Shown in pieces: positions 21,055-33,419 of a DNA stretch of 64,000 bases (its first letter is position 1; the number at the start of each line of letters is the position of its first letter). Origin of the DNA: Acidimicrobiia bacterium (lineage in GTDB: Bacteria; Acidobacteriota; Vicinamibacteria; Vicinamibacterales; UBA2999); contig VFZG01000003.1 in NCBI GenBank assembly GCA_016871275.1, forward strand, positions 88,534 through 152,533. The letters run 5' to 3'. Under the pieces are notes generated by a model. That model worked only from the letters and a program-made list of their open reading frames with translations, made no database searches and was not told the origin of the DNA. The translations under genes and the position numbers were made by a program.

Positions 21055-22310
21055 CGCCGCACCAACGCCTCTTCGCCCTCGAACAGTTCGGCATCAAGCT
21101 CGGGCTCGACAACATCCGCGTCATCCTCGCCTCGCTCGGGCATCCCGAATGCGCCTATCGCTCGATTCACATCGCCGGCACGAACGGCAAGGGCTCGGTG
21201 GCGGCCATGGTCGAGCGCGGGCTGCGGGCAGCCGGATGGAAAACCGGCCGCTATACCTCGCCCCATCTCGATCGCGTCGAGGAGCGCGTGGCGATCGACG
21301 GGACGCCGATCGATCGCCCGACCTTCGCACAGGTCACCTCGGATGTGTTCGACGCGGTCGATGCCGCCCGTGCCAGGGGCGACCTGACCGTCACGCCGAC
21401 ATTTTTCGAAGTCTCGACCGCGGTCGCGTTCGAGATTTTCAAACGCGCCGGTATCGATGTCGCCATCGTCGAGGTCGGCCTGGGTGGGCGCTACGACGCG
21501 ACCAACGTGCTGACGCCCGCCATCACGGCGATCACGTCGATCGCCTTCGATCACGAACGGCACCTGGGGTCGACGCTGTCGGCGATCGCGTTCGAGAAGG
21601 CCGGGATCGCCAAGCGCGGCGTGCCGCTGGTGATCGGCAGGTTGCCGCCCGAAGCGGCACAGCGCGTTCGCGGGGTGGCGCATGAGGTCGAAGCGCCGGT
21701 GTTCGAAGCGCCGGCCAGCCCGACCGATCCGACCTATCCGTCGCTCCGCGGTCTGACGCTGGCCCTGCCCGGCCGCCACCAACTCGAAAACGCCACGGTG
21801 GCGGTGGCCATCCTCGAGCGTTGGTCGGTGATGGTCCGGCATGTGCCGGCCGAAGCCGTCGTGACCGGCCTGACGGAGTGTGAGTGGCCGGCGCGGCTCG
21901 AGTGGCTGCGGGTGCCGCCGATGAACGGCGAATTGTTGATCGATGCGGCGCACAATCCGGCCGGGGCGGCGGCGCTGGCGTCGTACCTCCAGGACATGCG
22001 AAGCGAAGCGCTGCCGATAGTGTTCGCGGCGATGCGCGACAAGGATCTGCGGGGCATGATCGCCGCCCTCGAGCCGGTGGCGGCGGCGTTTGTCACCACC
22101 ACGGTGCCTCATGCGCGGGCGCGCAGCGCGGAACAGCTGGCGGCCGAGATTCGCTCGATGGTGCGGGTTCCAGTTGAGCCGGCCGAGTCGGCGACCGCGG
22201 CCGTGGATCGCGCGCTGGAGTGGTCGCGGCGCGCGGTCGCGTGTGGCTCGATCTACATGATTGGCCCGCTTCGCGCTCGCCTGCTCGAAGCCGGCGCCAC
22301 TCGCGTTTAG
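21051..22310 (+). CDS. folC: bifunctional folylpolyglutamate / dihydrofolate synthase
   Basis: A 419-residue Mur-ligase-type enzyme that adds Glu to dihydropteroate or folates. Signature SIHIAGTNGKGSVAAMVERG (P-loop) near residue 40, TSPHLDRVEERVAIDG, VEVGLGGRYDATNVL and LIDAAHNPAGAAAL. I use the TTG at 21051, which overlaps the accD stop as TTGA and opens TPHQRLFALEQFGIKLGL, a normal family start. It is cytoplasmic and sits between accD and lptD. Confidence 0.93.
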   Translation: MTPHQRLFALEQFGIKLGLDNIRVILASLGHPECAYRSIHIAGTNGKGSVAAMVERGLRAAGWKTGRYTSPHLDRVEERVAIDGTPIDRPTFAQVTSDVFDAVDAARARGDLTVTPTFFEVSTAVAFEIFKRAGIDVAIVEVGLGGRYDATNVLTPAITAITSIAFDHERHLGSTLSAIAFEKAGIAKRGVPLVIGRLPPEAAQRVRGVAHEVEAPVFEAPASPTDPTYPSLRGLTLALPGRHQLENATVAVAILERWSVMVRHVPAEAVVTGLTECEWPARLEWLRVPPMNGELLIDAAHNPAGAAALASYLQDMRSEALPIVFAAMRDKDLRGMIAALEPVAAAFVTTTVPHARARSAEQLAAEIRSMVRVPVEPAESATAAVDRALEWSRRAVACGSIYMIGPLRARLLEAGATRV

Positions 22311-22311
22311 A

Positions 22312-24606
22312 ATGATCGTGATGTTGATCGGGATTTGTCTGGTCGCCGCCCTGGTGCTCGCGCCGGCGCACGCCGACGCCCAGAACCTGCGTGGCTGGCT
22401 GCAGAAGAGCTTCCTCGCCGAGCAGGTCGATGCCGATCGCATCCGGCTGACGAGCGAAGTCGAGATCGAAGGCGAACCCGGCTCGCCCAATGCCGGACAG
22501 AAGTTTTTCGCCGACGAACTGCAGATGAACACGAAGACGGGCGAGCTCATCGCAATCGGCAACGTCGTCTTCCAGACGCCGGAGGCGCGCATTTCGGCCG
22601 ACAGCGTGACGTTCAATACCAAGACGCAGCAGGGCGCCTTCAAGAACGCCAGCGGCATCGCGCAGCTCGGCGAGCGTGGCGAGCGCAATCGCAGCATGTT
22701 CGGCACGCTGGAGCCGGACGTCTATTTCTGGGCCGAGACGCTGGAGAAGTTCGGCCGCGACAAGTATCGAATCAGGAAAGGCGGGTTCACGACGTGCGTG
22801 CAGCCGACGCCGCGCTGGCAGATCGTCAGCGACACCGCCACGCTGGACCTCCATGACTACGTCATCATGCGAAACGCCGTGGTGCAGGTGAAGGACGTGC
22901 CGGTGTTCTACATGCCGCTGCTCTACTACCCGATCCGGGACGACGACCGGTCGACGGGCTTGCTGCTGCCTTTGTACGGGACGTCGCTGGCGACTGGCAA
23001 CTCAATCAGCAACGCGTTCTTCTGGGCGATCAACCGCAGCCACGACGCAACGTTCTTCCACGACTGGATGTTCTCGCGCGGCCAGGGACTCGGCGTCGAG
23101 TACCGCTACCTGATGGGCCCGCGCGCACAGGCAGACCTGCGCTACTACTGGCTTGACGAGAAGGAAACCCTCATCAATGGCCTGACGAGGCAGCCGCGGC
23201 GCAGCACGTCGGTGCGCGGAGGACTGAGCCAGAACCTGCCGTTCGGTCTGTCAGCGCGCGCGCGGGTGGATTACTTCTCGGACGTCACGGTGCAGCAGAC
23301 CTACAGCCATGACTTCGCGTCGGCTTCGCAAAGCGTGCGCACCGCGCAAGGCGGGATTTCCGGATCCTGGGGCAATCTCTCGGTCAATGGCACCTACAAT
23401 CGAACCGAATATTTCTATGGCGTGAACTACTCGACGCTGTCCGGGCAGACACCGGGGCTGTCGGCGCTGCTGAGCGGCGTAAAGCTGGCCGGCTTACCGG
23501 TGTTTGCGACATTGACGGCCGAGACCGCTCAGAGTGTATACGTCACGCGGTCGGGAACGACGGTACAGGACCTGACACTGCGGAAGACGGAGGTCGTGCC
23601 TTCGCTCAGGGCGCCATTGAGCACCCTGCCGTTTCTGCAGGTCAACGCGACCGCTTCCTACCGACGGACGTCCTTCAGCGAAAGTCTCGCGGCAGACTTG
23701 CGGACCCAGATCGAGGAACCCATTACCCGGGCGTACTCGGATCTCGGGGTTGCCGTGGTCGGTCCGGTCTTCTCCAGAGTGTTCAACCCGAACAACGCGG
23801 TCGCCGATCGCCTCAAACACGTCATCGAGCCGTCGTTCTCGATATCCAAGCGCAGCGAGATTGCGAACCAGAGCCGCATTCCAAGCGTCTCCGCCACCGA
23901 CATTACCGTCGGCGGCGTAACCCAGATGACCTACGGGCTGACCAACCGGCTCCTGGTCCGCAAAGAGAGGGCCGGGGAGCCGGCGGCAAGCGCGCCGCGA
24001 GAGTTCCTGAGCGTGTCGATCCGTCAGAGCTACTACACTGACAAGACGGCCAGCCAGTTCGACAATTCGTACTCCTACGGGTATTACTATCGCGCCGCCA
24101 ACGCTTTGTCGCCGGTGTCGCTGGCTGTGCGTGCGACACCGACGGCCCCGATGTCGTTCGATTATCGTGTCGAGTACGATCCGGTGGCCCTTCCGGACGG
24201 ACCGAAGTTTCTCGGCATGAGTGCGAACGCTCAGTTCCGGACGCCGAACGTCGACGTGTCCGGCGGCTGGAACCGCACGGCTTTCAGTTTCGGGTCCTAC
24301 ATCAACTCGAACAACTTCATCCAGGGCCAAGCGGACCTGAAACTCAAGCAAAGCCGGTTCGGGGGTGTGGTGGGACTGAATTACGACATCGGCAGGCAGA
24401 CGCTGATCACTCAGCGGTACGTGGGATTCTACAACGCACAGTGCTGCGGTATTTCGTTCGAGTACCAATCGATCAACTACCCGAATAACGGATATTTCCT
24501 GATCCCACAGGACCGACGGTTCAACATGTCATTCACGCTGGCGGGGGTGGGCTCGTTCTCCAACTTCTTCGGAGCGTTCGGGGTAGGCACCGGGGCGAGA
24601 CGATAG
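22312..24606 (+). CDS. lptD: LPS-assembly protein LptD (OstA)
   Basis: A 764-residue outer-membrane protein that inserts lipopolysaccharide. After a signal peptide (MLIGICLVAALVLAPAHADA) comes an OstA-like domain with FADELQMNTKTGELIAIGNV, then the large barrel domain beginning VPVFYMPLLYYPIRDDDRST, LGVEYRYLMGPRAQADLRYY and the near-C-terminal Cys pair in FYNAQCCGISFEYQ. ATG at 22312 is chosen, two bases after the folC stop; the signal peptide begins there. It supports a Gram-negative envelope with LPS. Confidence 0.9.
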   Translation: MIVMLIGICLVAALVLAPAHADAQNLRGWLQKSFLAEQVDADRIRLTSEVEIEGEPGSPNAGQKFFADELQMNTKTGELIAIGNVVFQTPEARISADSVTFNTKTQQGAFKNASGIAQLGERGERNRSMFGTLEPDVYFWAETLEKFGRDKYRIRKGGFTTCVQPTPRWQIVSDTATLDLHDYVIMRNAVVQVKDVPVFYMPLLYYPIRDDDRSTGLLLPLYGTSLATGNSISNAFFWAINRSHDATFFHDWMFSRGQGLGVEYRYLMGPRAQADLRYYWLDEKETLINGLTRQPRRSTSVRGGLSQNLPFGLSARARVDYFSDVTVQQTYSHDFASASQSVRTAQGGISGSWGNLSVNGTYNRTEYFYGVNYSTLSGQTPGLSALLSGVKLAGLPVFATLTAETAQSVYVTRSGTTVQDLTLRKTEVVPSLRAPLSTLPFLQVNATASYRRTSFSESLAADLRTQIEEPITRAYSDLGVAVVGPVFSRVFNPNNAVADRLKHVIEPSFSISKRSEIANQSRIPSVSATDITVGGVTQMTYGLTNRLLVRKERAGEPAASAPREFLSVSIRQSYYTDKTASQFDNSYSYGYYYRAANALSPVSLAVRATPTAPMSFDYRVEYDPVALPDGPKFLGMSANAQFRTPNVDVSGGWNRTAFSFGSYINSNNFIQGQADLKLKQSRFGGVVGLNYDIGRQTLITQRYVGFYNAQCCGISFEYQSINYPNNGYFLIPQDRRFNMSFTLAGVGSFSNFFGAFGVGTGARR

Positions 24607-24608
24607 GC

Positions 24609-24614
24609 TAAACT
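24609..24614 (+). promoter_or_regulatory. -10-like TAAACT before rfbB
   Basis: TAAACT lies 9 nt before the GTG at 24624; no Shine-Dalgarno is apparent. Confidence 0.3.
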
Positions 24615-24623
24615 CATGGGGTC

Positions 24624-25649
24624 GTGACCTCACGGATGATCAAGCTCCTCGTCACCGGCGGAGCCGGCTTCATTGGCAGCAATTTCGTTCGCTACGCGCT
24701 GCACGCGCATCCTGACTGGCACGTCACCAATCTCGATAAGCTGACCTACGCAGGGCGTAGGGAAAACCTGCACGACGTGATGGACAACCCGCGTCACACG
24801 TTCGTGCACGGTGACATCTGCGACGCGGCGGTGGCGGGCCCGCTGGTCGAAGCCGCGCACTACGTCGTGCACTTCGCCGCCGAAACGCACGTCGATCGCT
24901 CGATCATGGCGGCCGGCGATTTCATCAAGACCGACGTCGAAGGCTCATTCGTGCTGCTCGAAGCGGCGCGACGCAGTCCGAACCTGAAGCGGTTCGTGCA
25001 GATCTCGACGGACGAAGTCTACGGCAGCGTGCCGGAGGGATCGAGCGTCGAGACCGATGAACTGAAACCGCGCAATCCCTACGCGGCCAGCAAGGCCGGC
25101 GCGGATCGCCTGGCCTACAGCTACTGGGCGACGCACGACGTGCCGGTGATCGTCACGCGCGCCTCGAACAACTACGGTCCCTACCAGTTTCCCGAGAAGA
25201 TCCTGCCGCTGTTCGTCACCAACCTGATGGACAACATCCCGGTGCCGCTCTACGGCGACGGCGGCAACATCCGCGACTGGCTGCACGTGCTCGATCACTG
25301 CCGAGGCATCGACCTGCTGCTGCACTCCGGCGTCAACGGCGAGGTCTACAACATCGGCGGCGGCAACGAGGTGAAGAACATCGACCTCACGCACCGGGTG
25401 TTGAAGCTGTCCAACAAGGGCACCGAGCTCATCAAGCCGGTGCAGGATCGCAAGGGCCACGATCGCCGCTACAGCCTGAGCAGCGCCAAGCTGAAAGCCA
25501 TGGGATGGGCGCCGCAAGTGCCCTTCGAGCAGGGCCTCGCCGAGACGGTGGCGTGGTACCAGCAGAACGAGTGGTGGTGGCGTCCCATCAAGGAGCGCGA
25601 TCCCAACTACCGGGCCTACATGGACGCGCAGTACGGCAAGCGGGGTTGA
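24624..25649 (+). CDS. rfbB: dTDP-glucose 4,6-dehydratase
   Basis: A 341-residue short-chain dehydrogenase-type enzyme that turns dTDP-glucose into the 4-keto-6-deoxy sugar, the first step toward dTDP-rhamnose and other O-antigen sugars. NAD-binding motif VTGGAGFIGSNFVRYALHAH at the N-terminus, HFAAETHVDRSI, the catalytic STDEVYGSV and YAASKAGADRL (Tyr-x-x-x-Lys), and SNNYGPYQFPEKILPLF. GTG at 24624 or ATG at 24636 could be the start. It is followed by a second nucleotide-sugar enzyme. Confidence 0.95.
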   Translation: MTSRMIKLLVTGGAGFIGSNFVRYALHAHPDWHVTNLDKLTYAGRRENLHDVMDNPRHTFVHGDICDAAVAGPLVEAAHYVVHFAAETHVDRSIMAAGDFIKTDVEGSFVLLEAARRSPNLKRFVQISTDEVYGSVPEGSSVETDELKPRNPYAASKAGADRLAYSYWATHDVPVIVTRASNNYGPYQFPEKILPLFVTNLMDNIPVPLYGDGGNIRDWLHVLDHCRGIDLLLHSGVNGEVYNIGGGNEVKNIDLTHRVLKLSNKGTELIKPVQDRKGHDRRYSLSSAKLKAMGWAPQVPFEQGLAETVAWYQQNEWWWRPIKERDPNYRAYMDAQYGKRG

Positions 25650-26629
25650 TGGCGACCCTTCGACACGCTCAGGGCCATGGTGAGCGACGTCGAGCCACGA
25701 TTCTCGTGACCGGTGCGGCCGGCTTCGTCGGCAGCCATCTGCTCGAGCTTCTCGAACAGCACAGCGACGACGACATCATCGCGTGGCTGCGGCCCGGCAC
25801 CGAGCCGCTGGTCGCCGGCAGGCGGGTCATGTGGCTGGGCGTCGAAATGCACGATCGCGAGGCGATCGCCGCGGCGCTGGCGTCCGCCCCGCCGTCGCAG
25901 ATCTACCACCTCGCCGGGGTGCCGCATGTGGGCGATTCGTGGGGCTACGTCCACGAAACCTTCGCCGGCAACGTGCTCTGCACGCACCACCTGTTCGCGG
26001 CGCTGCGTGAGCTCCAGCTCTCGCCGCGCGTGCTCGTCACCAGCACCGCGTTTGTGTATCAGCCGCAGGCTCGCGCCATTGTCGAAAGCGACACCGTGCG
26101 GCCCAACAGTCCCTACGGCACCAGCAAGGTCGCGCAGGAAATGATCAGCGTGCGGGCGTGGCAGGACGATGGCATTCCGGCGCTGATTGCCAGATCGTTC
26201 AACCACGTCGGCCCCCGGCAGTCACCGGCGTTCGTGGCGTCGAGCATCGCGAAACAGATCGCGGAGATCGAAGCGGGCCAGAGGCCCGCCACGCTGCAGA
26301 TGGGCAACATGGACTCGCAGCGCGACATCATGGACGTCCGCGACACCGTGCGCGCGTACCACGCGATGATGGCGTCGGCGACTCCGGGGCAACCGTACAA
26401 CGTGTGCTCCGGAAGGCCGCTGCCGATTCGAGAGCTGGTGGACCTGATGCGCTCCAAGGCGCGCGTGCCGATCACGGTCGAGCAGGACCCCGCCAGATTC
26501 CGGCCGATTGATACGCCGCTGGTGCTGGGCGATCACGGCCGGCTCACCAAAGACACCGGCTGGACTCCCTCGATTCCGCTCGAGAAAACGGTCGAAGATC
26601 TCCTGTCCTCTTGGCGGCAGCGCCCTTGA
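25649..26629 (+). CDS. NAD-dependent epimerase/dehydratase, GDP-6-deoxy-4-keto-mannose reductase-like
   Basis: A 326-residue extended SDR enzyme: VTGAAGFVGSHLLELLEQ (NAD site), YHLAGVPHVGDSW, VTSTAFVY and YGTSKVAQEM (Tyr-x-x-x-Lys), and FNHVGPRQSPAFVASSIAKQ, which is typical of GDP-4-keto-6-deoxy-D-mannose reductase (Rmd). It would make GDP-D-rhamnose-type sugars for surface glycans. The ATG overlaps the rfbB stop (TGATG). The first 14 codons (ATLRHAQGHGERRR) are encoded by a dispersed CCCTTCGACACGCTCAGGG-type repeat, so this N-terminus is not native to the family. Confidence 0.85.
   Translation: MATLRHAQGHGERRRATILVTGAAGFVGSHLLELLEQHSDDDIIAWLRPGTEPLVAGRRVMWLGVEMHDREAIAAALASAPPSQIYHLAGVPHVGDSWGYVHETFAGNVLCTHHLFAALRELQLSPRVLVTSTAFVYQPQARAIVESDTVRPNSPYGTSKVAQEMISVRAWQDDGIPALIARSFNHVGPRQSPAFVASSIAKQIAEIEAGQRPATLQMGNMDSQRDIMDVRDTVRAYHAMMASATPGQPYNVCSGRPLPIRELVDLMRSKARVPITVEQDPARFRPIDTPLVLGDHGRLTKDTGWTPSIPLEKTVEDLLSSWRQRP
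25655..25690. repeat. CCCTTCGACACGCTCAGGGC-type dispersed repeat within gene start
   Basis: The element runs CCCTTCGACACGCTCAGGGC then CATGGTGAGC, a form common as a scattered intergenic repeat in many high-GC genomes. A relative is seen near 5269-5284 (GAGCCTGTCGAAGGGT). Confidence 0.65.
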
Positions 26630-26684
26630 CTGGCGAATAAACAGCGAAAATAATGCGGGGTCGGCCCACGAACGGGAAATCGCC

Positions 26685-27683
26685 ATGGCCACGCACCCGC
26701 TGCTCTTCGACCTCGGCTCATCCCCGACAACTCGCGACGTCGCCAGCCTGATCAGGAACGGCGGCCTGTCAGCGCTGCCGGACGCGCGCCGGCGTGGTGA
26801 CGCGGCCACCTACCAGGAAGTCCGCTGCCGTTCGGCATTGAACCGCTGCAAGGGCATGCCGTTCATGAAGTGGACGCTGAACCCGTATCGCGGCTGCACC
26901 CACGGCTGCCACTACTGCTTCGCGCGGAAATACCAGCATCAACTGGAGCTCAATGCCGGCGATGACTTCGCGTCGGTGATCTTCGTGAAGACCAACTTCG
27001 TCGAGGTCCTCAGGCGTGAGCTCGACAGACCGTCGTGGGACCGGGAGAACATCGGCTTGGGGACTGCAACCGATCCGTACCAGCCGATTGAAGGCACCTA
27101 CCAGATCTCGCGCGGCGTGCTGCAGGTGCTCGCCCAGGCCGCGACGCCGGTCGGGATTGTCACCAAGGGACCCCTGATCGTTCGCGACAAGGACGTGCTG
27201 CAGGAGCTGTCGTCGCGGACCGAGTGCCGCGTGCACATCAGCATTCCGACGGTCGACGAAGACGCCTGGGACCGTCTCGAACCCGGCGTGGCGCACCCGG
27301 CGCAACGGCTCCGAGCCGTGCGTCAGCTGGTGGACGCCGGGATTGACTGCGGCGTGTTGATGGCGCCGATGGTCCCCGGCTTCTCCACCCACCCGGCAAA
27401 GATCGAGCGCACCGTCAAGGCGATTGCCGACAGCGGCGCGCGCTCGCTGGGCGCGATGGTGATGCACCTCGAGGGCGGCACGCGCGATCACTTCATGTCG
27501 GTGATCAGCCGCGAGTACCCGCACATGTCGGCGCGCTACCAGCAGCTCTACGCCAGCAAATACGTCGCGAAGGACTACGACCGCAAGGTGCAGGAAGTGG
27601 TGTCGCTGATGCGTGAGCGGTACGGTCTCAGCCCACGCCGGAAGAAGGCGCCAGCAGGGAGCGCAACACGGCCGCGATCGTAG
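26685..27683 (+). CDS. radical SAM protein (Rv2578c / spore photoproduct lyase-like family)
   Basis: A 332-residue radical SAM protein. The [4Fe-4S] motif is CTHGCHYCFARKY near residue 72, preceded by TLNPYRGC. LGTATDPYQPIEGTY and VTKGPLIVRDKDVL fit the group annotated as Rv2578c-like or SPL-like radical SAM proteins found in many aerobic bacteria. The reaction is not established. Start at 26685 gives MATHPLLFDLG. Its 3' end overlaps the convergent M20 peptidase gene by 56 bases, and the last 15 residues are basic and low-complexity. Confidence 0.8.
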   Translation: MATHPLLFDLGSSPTTRDVASLIRNGGLSALPDARRRGDAATYQEVRCRSALNRCKGMPFMKWTLNPYRGCTHGCHYCFARKYQHQLELNAGDDFASVIFVKTNFVEVLRRELDRPSWDRENIGLGTATDPYQPIEGTYQISRGVLQVLAQAATPVGIVTKGPLIVRDKDVLQELSSRTECRVHISIPTVDEDAWDRLEPGVAHPAQRLRAVRQLVDAGIDCGVLMAPMVPGFSTHPAKIERTVKAIADSGARSLGAMVMHLEGGTRDHFMSVISREYPHMSARYQQLYASKYVAKDYDRKVQEVVSLMRERYGLSPRRKKAPAGSATRPRS

Positions 27684-28809
27684 CGGCCCTCGGGACGAGG
27701 GCGTCAATCTCGACGTGTTCGTGCATGGCATGAGCGCCGTCGCCAATCGCACCGAATCCGTCGAGCGTGGGAATACCCACGGCCGCCGTGAAGTTGCCGT
27801 CTGAGCCGCCGCCCGCCGCGCCTTCGTCAAGCGCCACTCCGATTTCGGCCGCTGCCGCCTTCGCCAGCTCGAACAGCTTCACGACAGCGGCGGTCCGCTC
27901 CAGCGGCGGGCGCTCGAATCCACCGGTCACGAACAGTTCAGCGCCGGGCAGCTGCGGCCGAAGCGCGTGCATCGCCCGCTGCACGCGTTCGGCGTCGGCG
28001 CGGGTGATGGCGCGCGCGTCGATGGTGGCACGCGCGTCCGCGGGCACGACATTGACGCGCGTGCCGCCCGACATCACGCCCGCGGTCAGCGTCACGCCGT
28101 TGGCGGGATCCTGCAACGCCTCGATCGCCACGAGCTGGCGCGCCAGCTCCCGAATGGCGCTGACGCCCTTGCCCGGGTCCAGGCCCGCGTGCGCAGACAC
28201 GCCTTTCGCGACCATCTCGAACTGCCCGACGCCCTTGCGGCTGGTCTTGAGCGCGCCGCCGGGCAGCGACGGTTCGAAGACCAGCACCGCCGCGCTGTTC
28301 GACGCTTCCGACTCGATCAGCGCCCGTGAGGTGGCGCTGCCGATCTCTTCATCGGTGGTCCACAGCATCACGATCTGTGCATCGCCAAGCCCCCCGGCCT
28401 CATGCACCACGCGCGTGGCCAGGGTGGCGAGCCCGATGCCGGCCTTCATATCGAAGACGCCCGGGCCGTGCAGCCGGCCGCCGTCCCGCTTGATCGGCAT
28501 GGTGGCGAGCGTCCCGATCGGCCAGACGGTATCGAAATGGCCGAGCAGCAGGATCTGCCGAGATCCGGCACCAACGCGCGCGCGGAGATGATGGCCCGCC
28601 TTCGCCGTGGCCCCGGCGGGCAGGAGGGCAGCAGCGGGTGGAATGCGCGTCACGTCGGCGCCGATCGCGCTCAGCCTGGCGGCCAGCTCATCGCCGCAGC
28701 GGTTGACGGCCACCGGATCGTCGCTCGGTGACTCGATCGACACCAGCGCCTCGATGAATTCCAGCAGCCATGGCTGATGAGCGCGGCACGTGTCCAGAAA
28801 TGCGTCCAA
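27628..28809 (-). CDS. M20-family metallopeptidase (carboxypeptidase G2-like)
   Basis: A 393-residue zinc hydrolase of the ArgE/DapE/CPG2 group. Metal and catalytic residues: GHFDTVWPIG, HGPGVFDMKAGI, WTTDEEIGS (catalytic Glu), VFEPSLPGG and DGAHAMHEHV (last His). The middle dimerisation domain has SAHAGLDPGKGVSAIREL. It probably cleaves C-terminal Glu or similar amide bonds in the cytoplasm, since no signal peptide is seen. TTG start with no ribosome-binding site, 8 nt after a TATTAT box shared with the divergent gene. Confidence 0.88.
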   Translation of the reverse strand: MDAFLDTCRAHQPWLLEFIEALVSIESPSDDPVAVNRCGDELAARLSAIGADVTRIPPAAALLPAGATAKAGHHLRARVGAGSRQILLLGHFDTVWPIGTLATMPIKRDGGRLHGPGVFDMKAGIGLATLATRVVHEAGGLGDAQIVMLWTTDEEIGSATSRALIESEASNSAAVLVFEPSLPGGALKTSRKGVGQFEMVAKGVSAHAGLDPGKGVSAIRELARQLVAIEALQDPANGVTLTAGVMSGGTRVNVVPADARATIDARAITRADAERVQRAMHALRPQLPGAELFVTGGFERPPLERTAAVVKLFELAKAAAAEIGVALDEGAAGGGSDGNFTAAVGIPTLDGFGAIGDGAHAMHEHVEIDALVPRAATIAAVLRSLLAPSSGVG

Positions 28810-28816
28810 GCAGGCC

Positions 28817-28823
28817 TATAATA
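28817..28823. promoter_or_regulatory. shared -10 box of M20 peptidase and secreted protein
   Basis: TATAAT on plus (28817-28822) and TATTAT on minus (28823-28818) are nearly the same bases. The GTG start at 28829 is 6 nt away and the TTG at 28809 is 8 nt away. Confidence 0.55.
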
Positions 28824-28828
28824 AGTCG

Positions 28829-29350
28829 GTGCTGCGATTGTCCGGTGCTGTGATGTTGAGTCTGTGCGCCACCCTGGCGGCTGCGCAGACACCGCGGCCT
28901 TTTCCTCAGCCGAGCGCGCCGAAGCCGCAACCCCCGCCGGCCGCCACCACGCCCGCTCCGCTCCCGACTCCGGCGGCGGCGCCGCGGACGGACGGCAGTC
29001 CAGGAGAGGCCGAGCTCGGCGCACCAATCTATCCGTCCGCCGTCTTCCTGACGTCTTACGATGCGGGACGCGGGCAGCGCTTCTACATCTTCGGCGCCAA
29101 CGTGCCGTACGCCGACCTGGTCAGCTACTACAAGACGGTGTTGAAGAAGGGCGGCGATGAACTGTTCGAGACGCCGCCCACCCACCAGTTCGAGACGGTG
29201 CGGTTCCGGAACGAGACGATGGCGTTTCCGCCGAGCGTGACGATCAAGGACTACGCGTCCGGCGGATCGGCGGGATATCCGAATCCGAAACCAAACGGGA
29301 CGCCGGCCCGGTTTTCCACCCTGATCCAGATCGTCCCGGCCCCGAAGTAG
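28829..29350 (+). CDS. small secreted proline-rich protein of unknown function
   Basis: About 173 residues: signal peptide (LRLSGAVMLSLCATLAAAQ), a Pro/Ala/Thr-rich linker to about residue 60, then a compact domain with GAPIYPSAVFLTSYDAGRGQ, ANVPYADLVSYYKTVLKKGG and ETMAFPPSVTIKDYASGG. Similar small exported proteins occur in Acidobacteria without a known role. The GTG at 28829 is chosen because it starts the signal peptide and lies 6 nt after a perfect TATAAT; an upstream ATG would precede the promoter. Probably leaderless. Confidence 0.7.
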   Translation: MLRLSGAVMLSLCATLAAAQTPRPFPQPSAPKPQPPPAATTPAPLPTPAAAPRTDGSPGEAELGAPIYPSAVFLTSYDAGRGQRFYIFGANVPYADLVSYYKTVLKKGGDELFETPPTHQFETVRFRNETMAFPPSVTIKDYASGGSAGYPNPKPNGTPARFSTLIQIVPAPK

Positions 29351-33391
<4,041 letters not shown>

Positions 33392-33393
<2 letters not shown>

Positions 33394-33419
33394 CGGGCTA
33401 CGGGCTGCGGGCTACGGCA
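33392..33419. repeat. dispersed GGGCTACGGGCTGC repeat (copy 1)
   Basis: GCGGGCTACGGGCTGCGGGCTACGGC fills the space between the convergent hrpB and M1 peptidase genes. On the minus strand it contributes the peptidase stop codon (CCG TAG). Confidence 0.8.
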
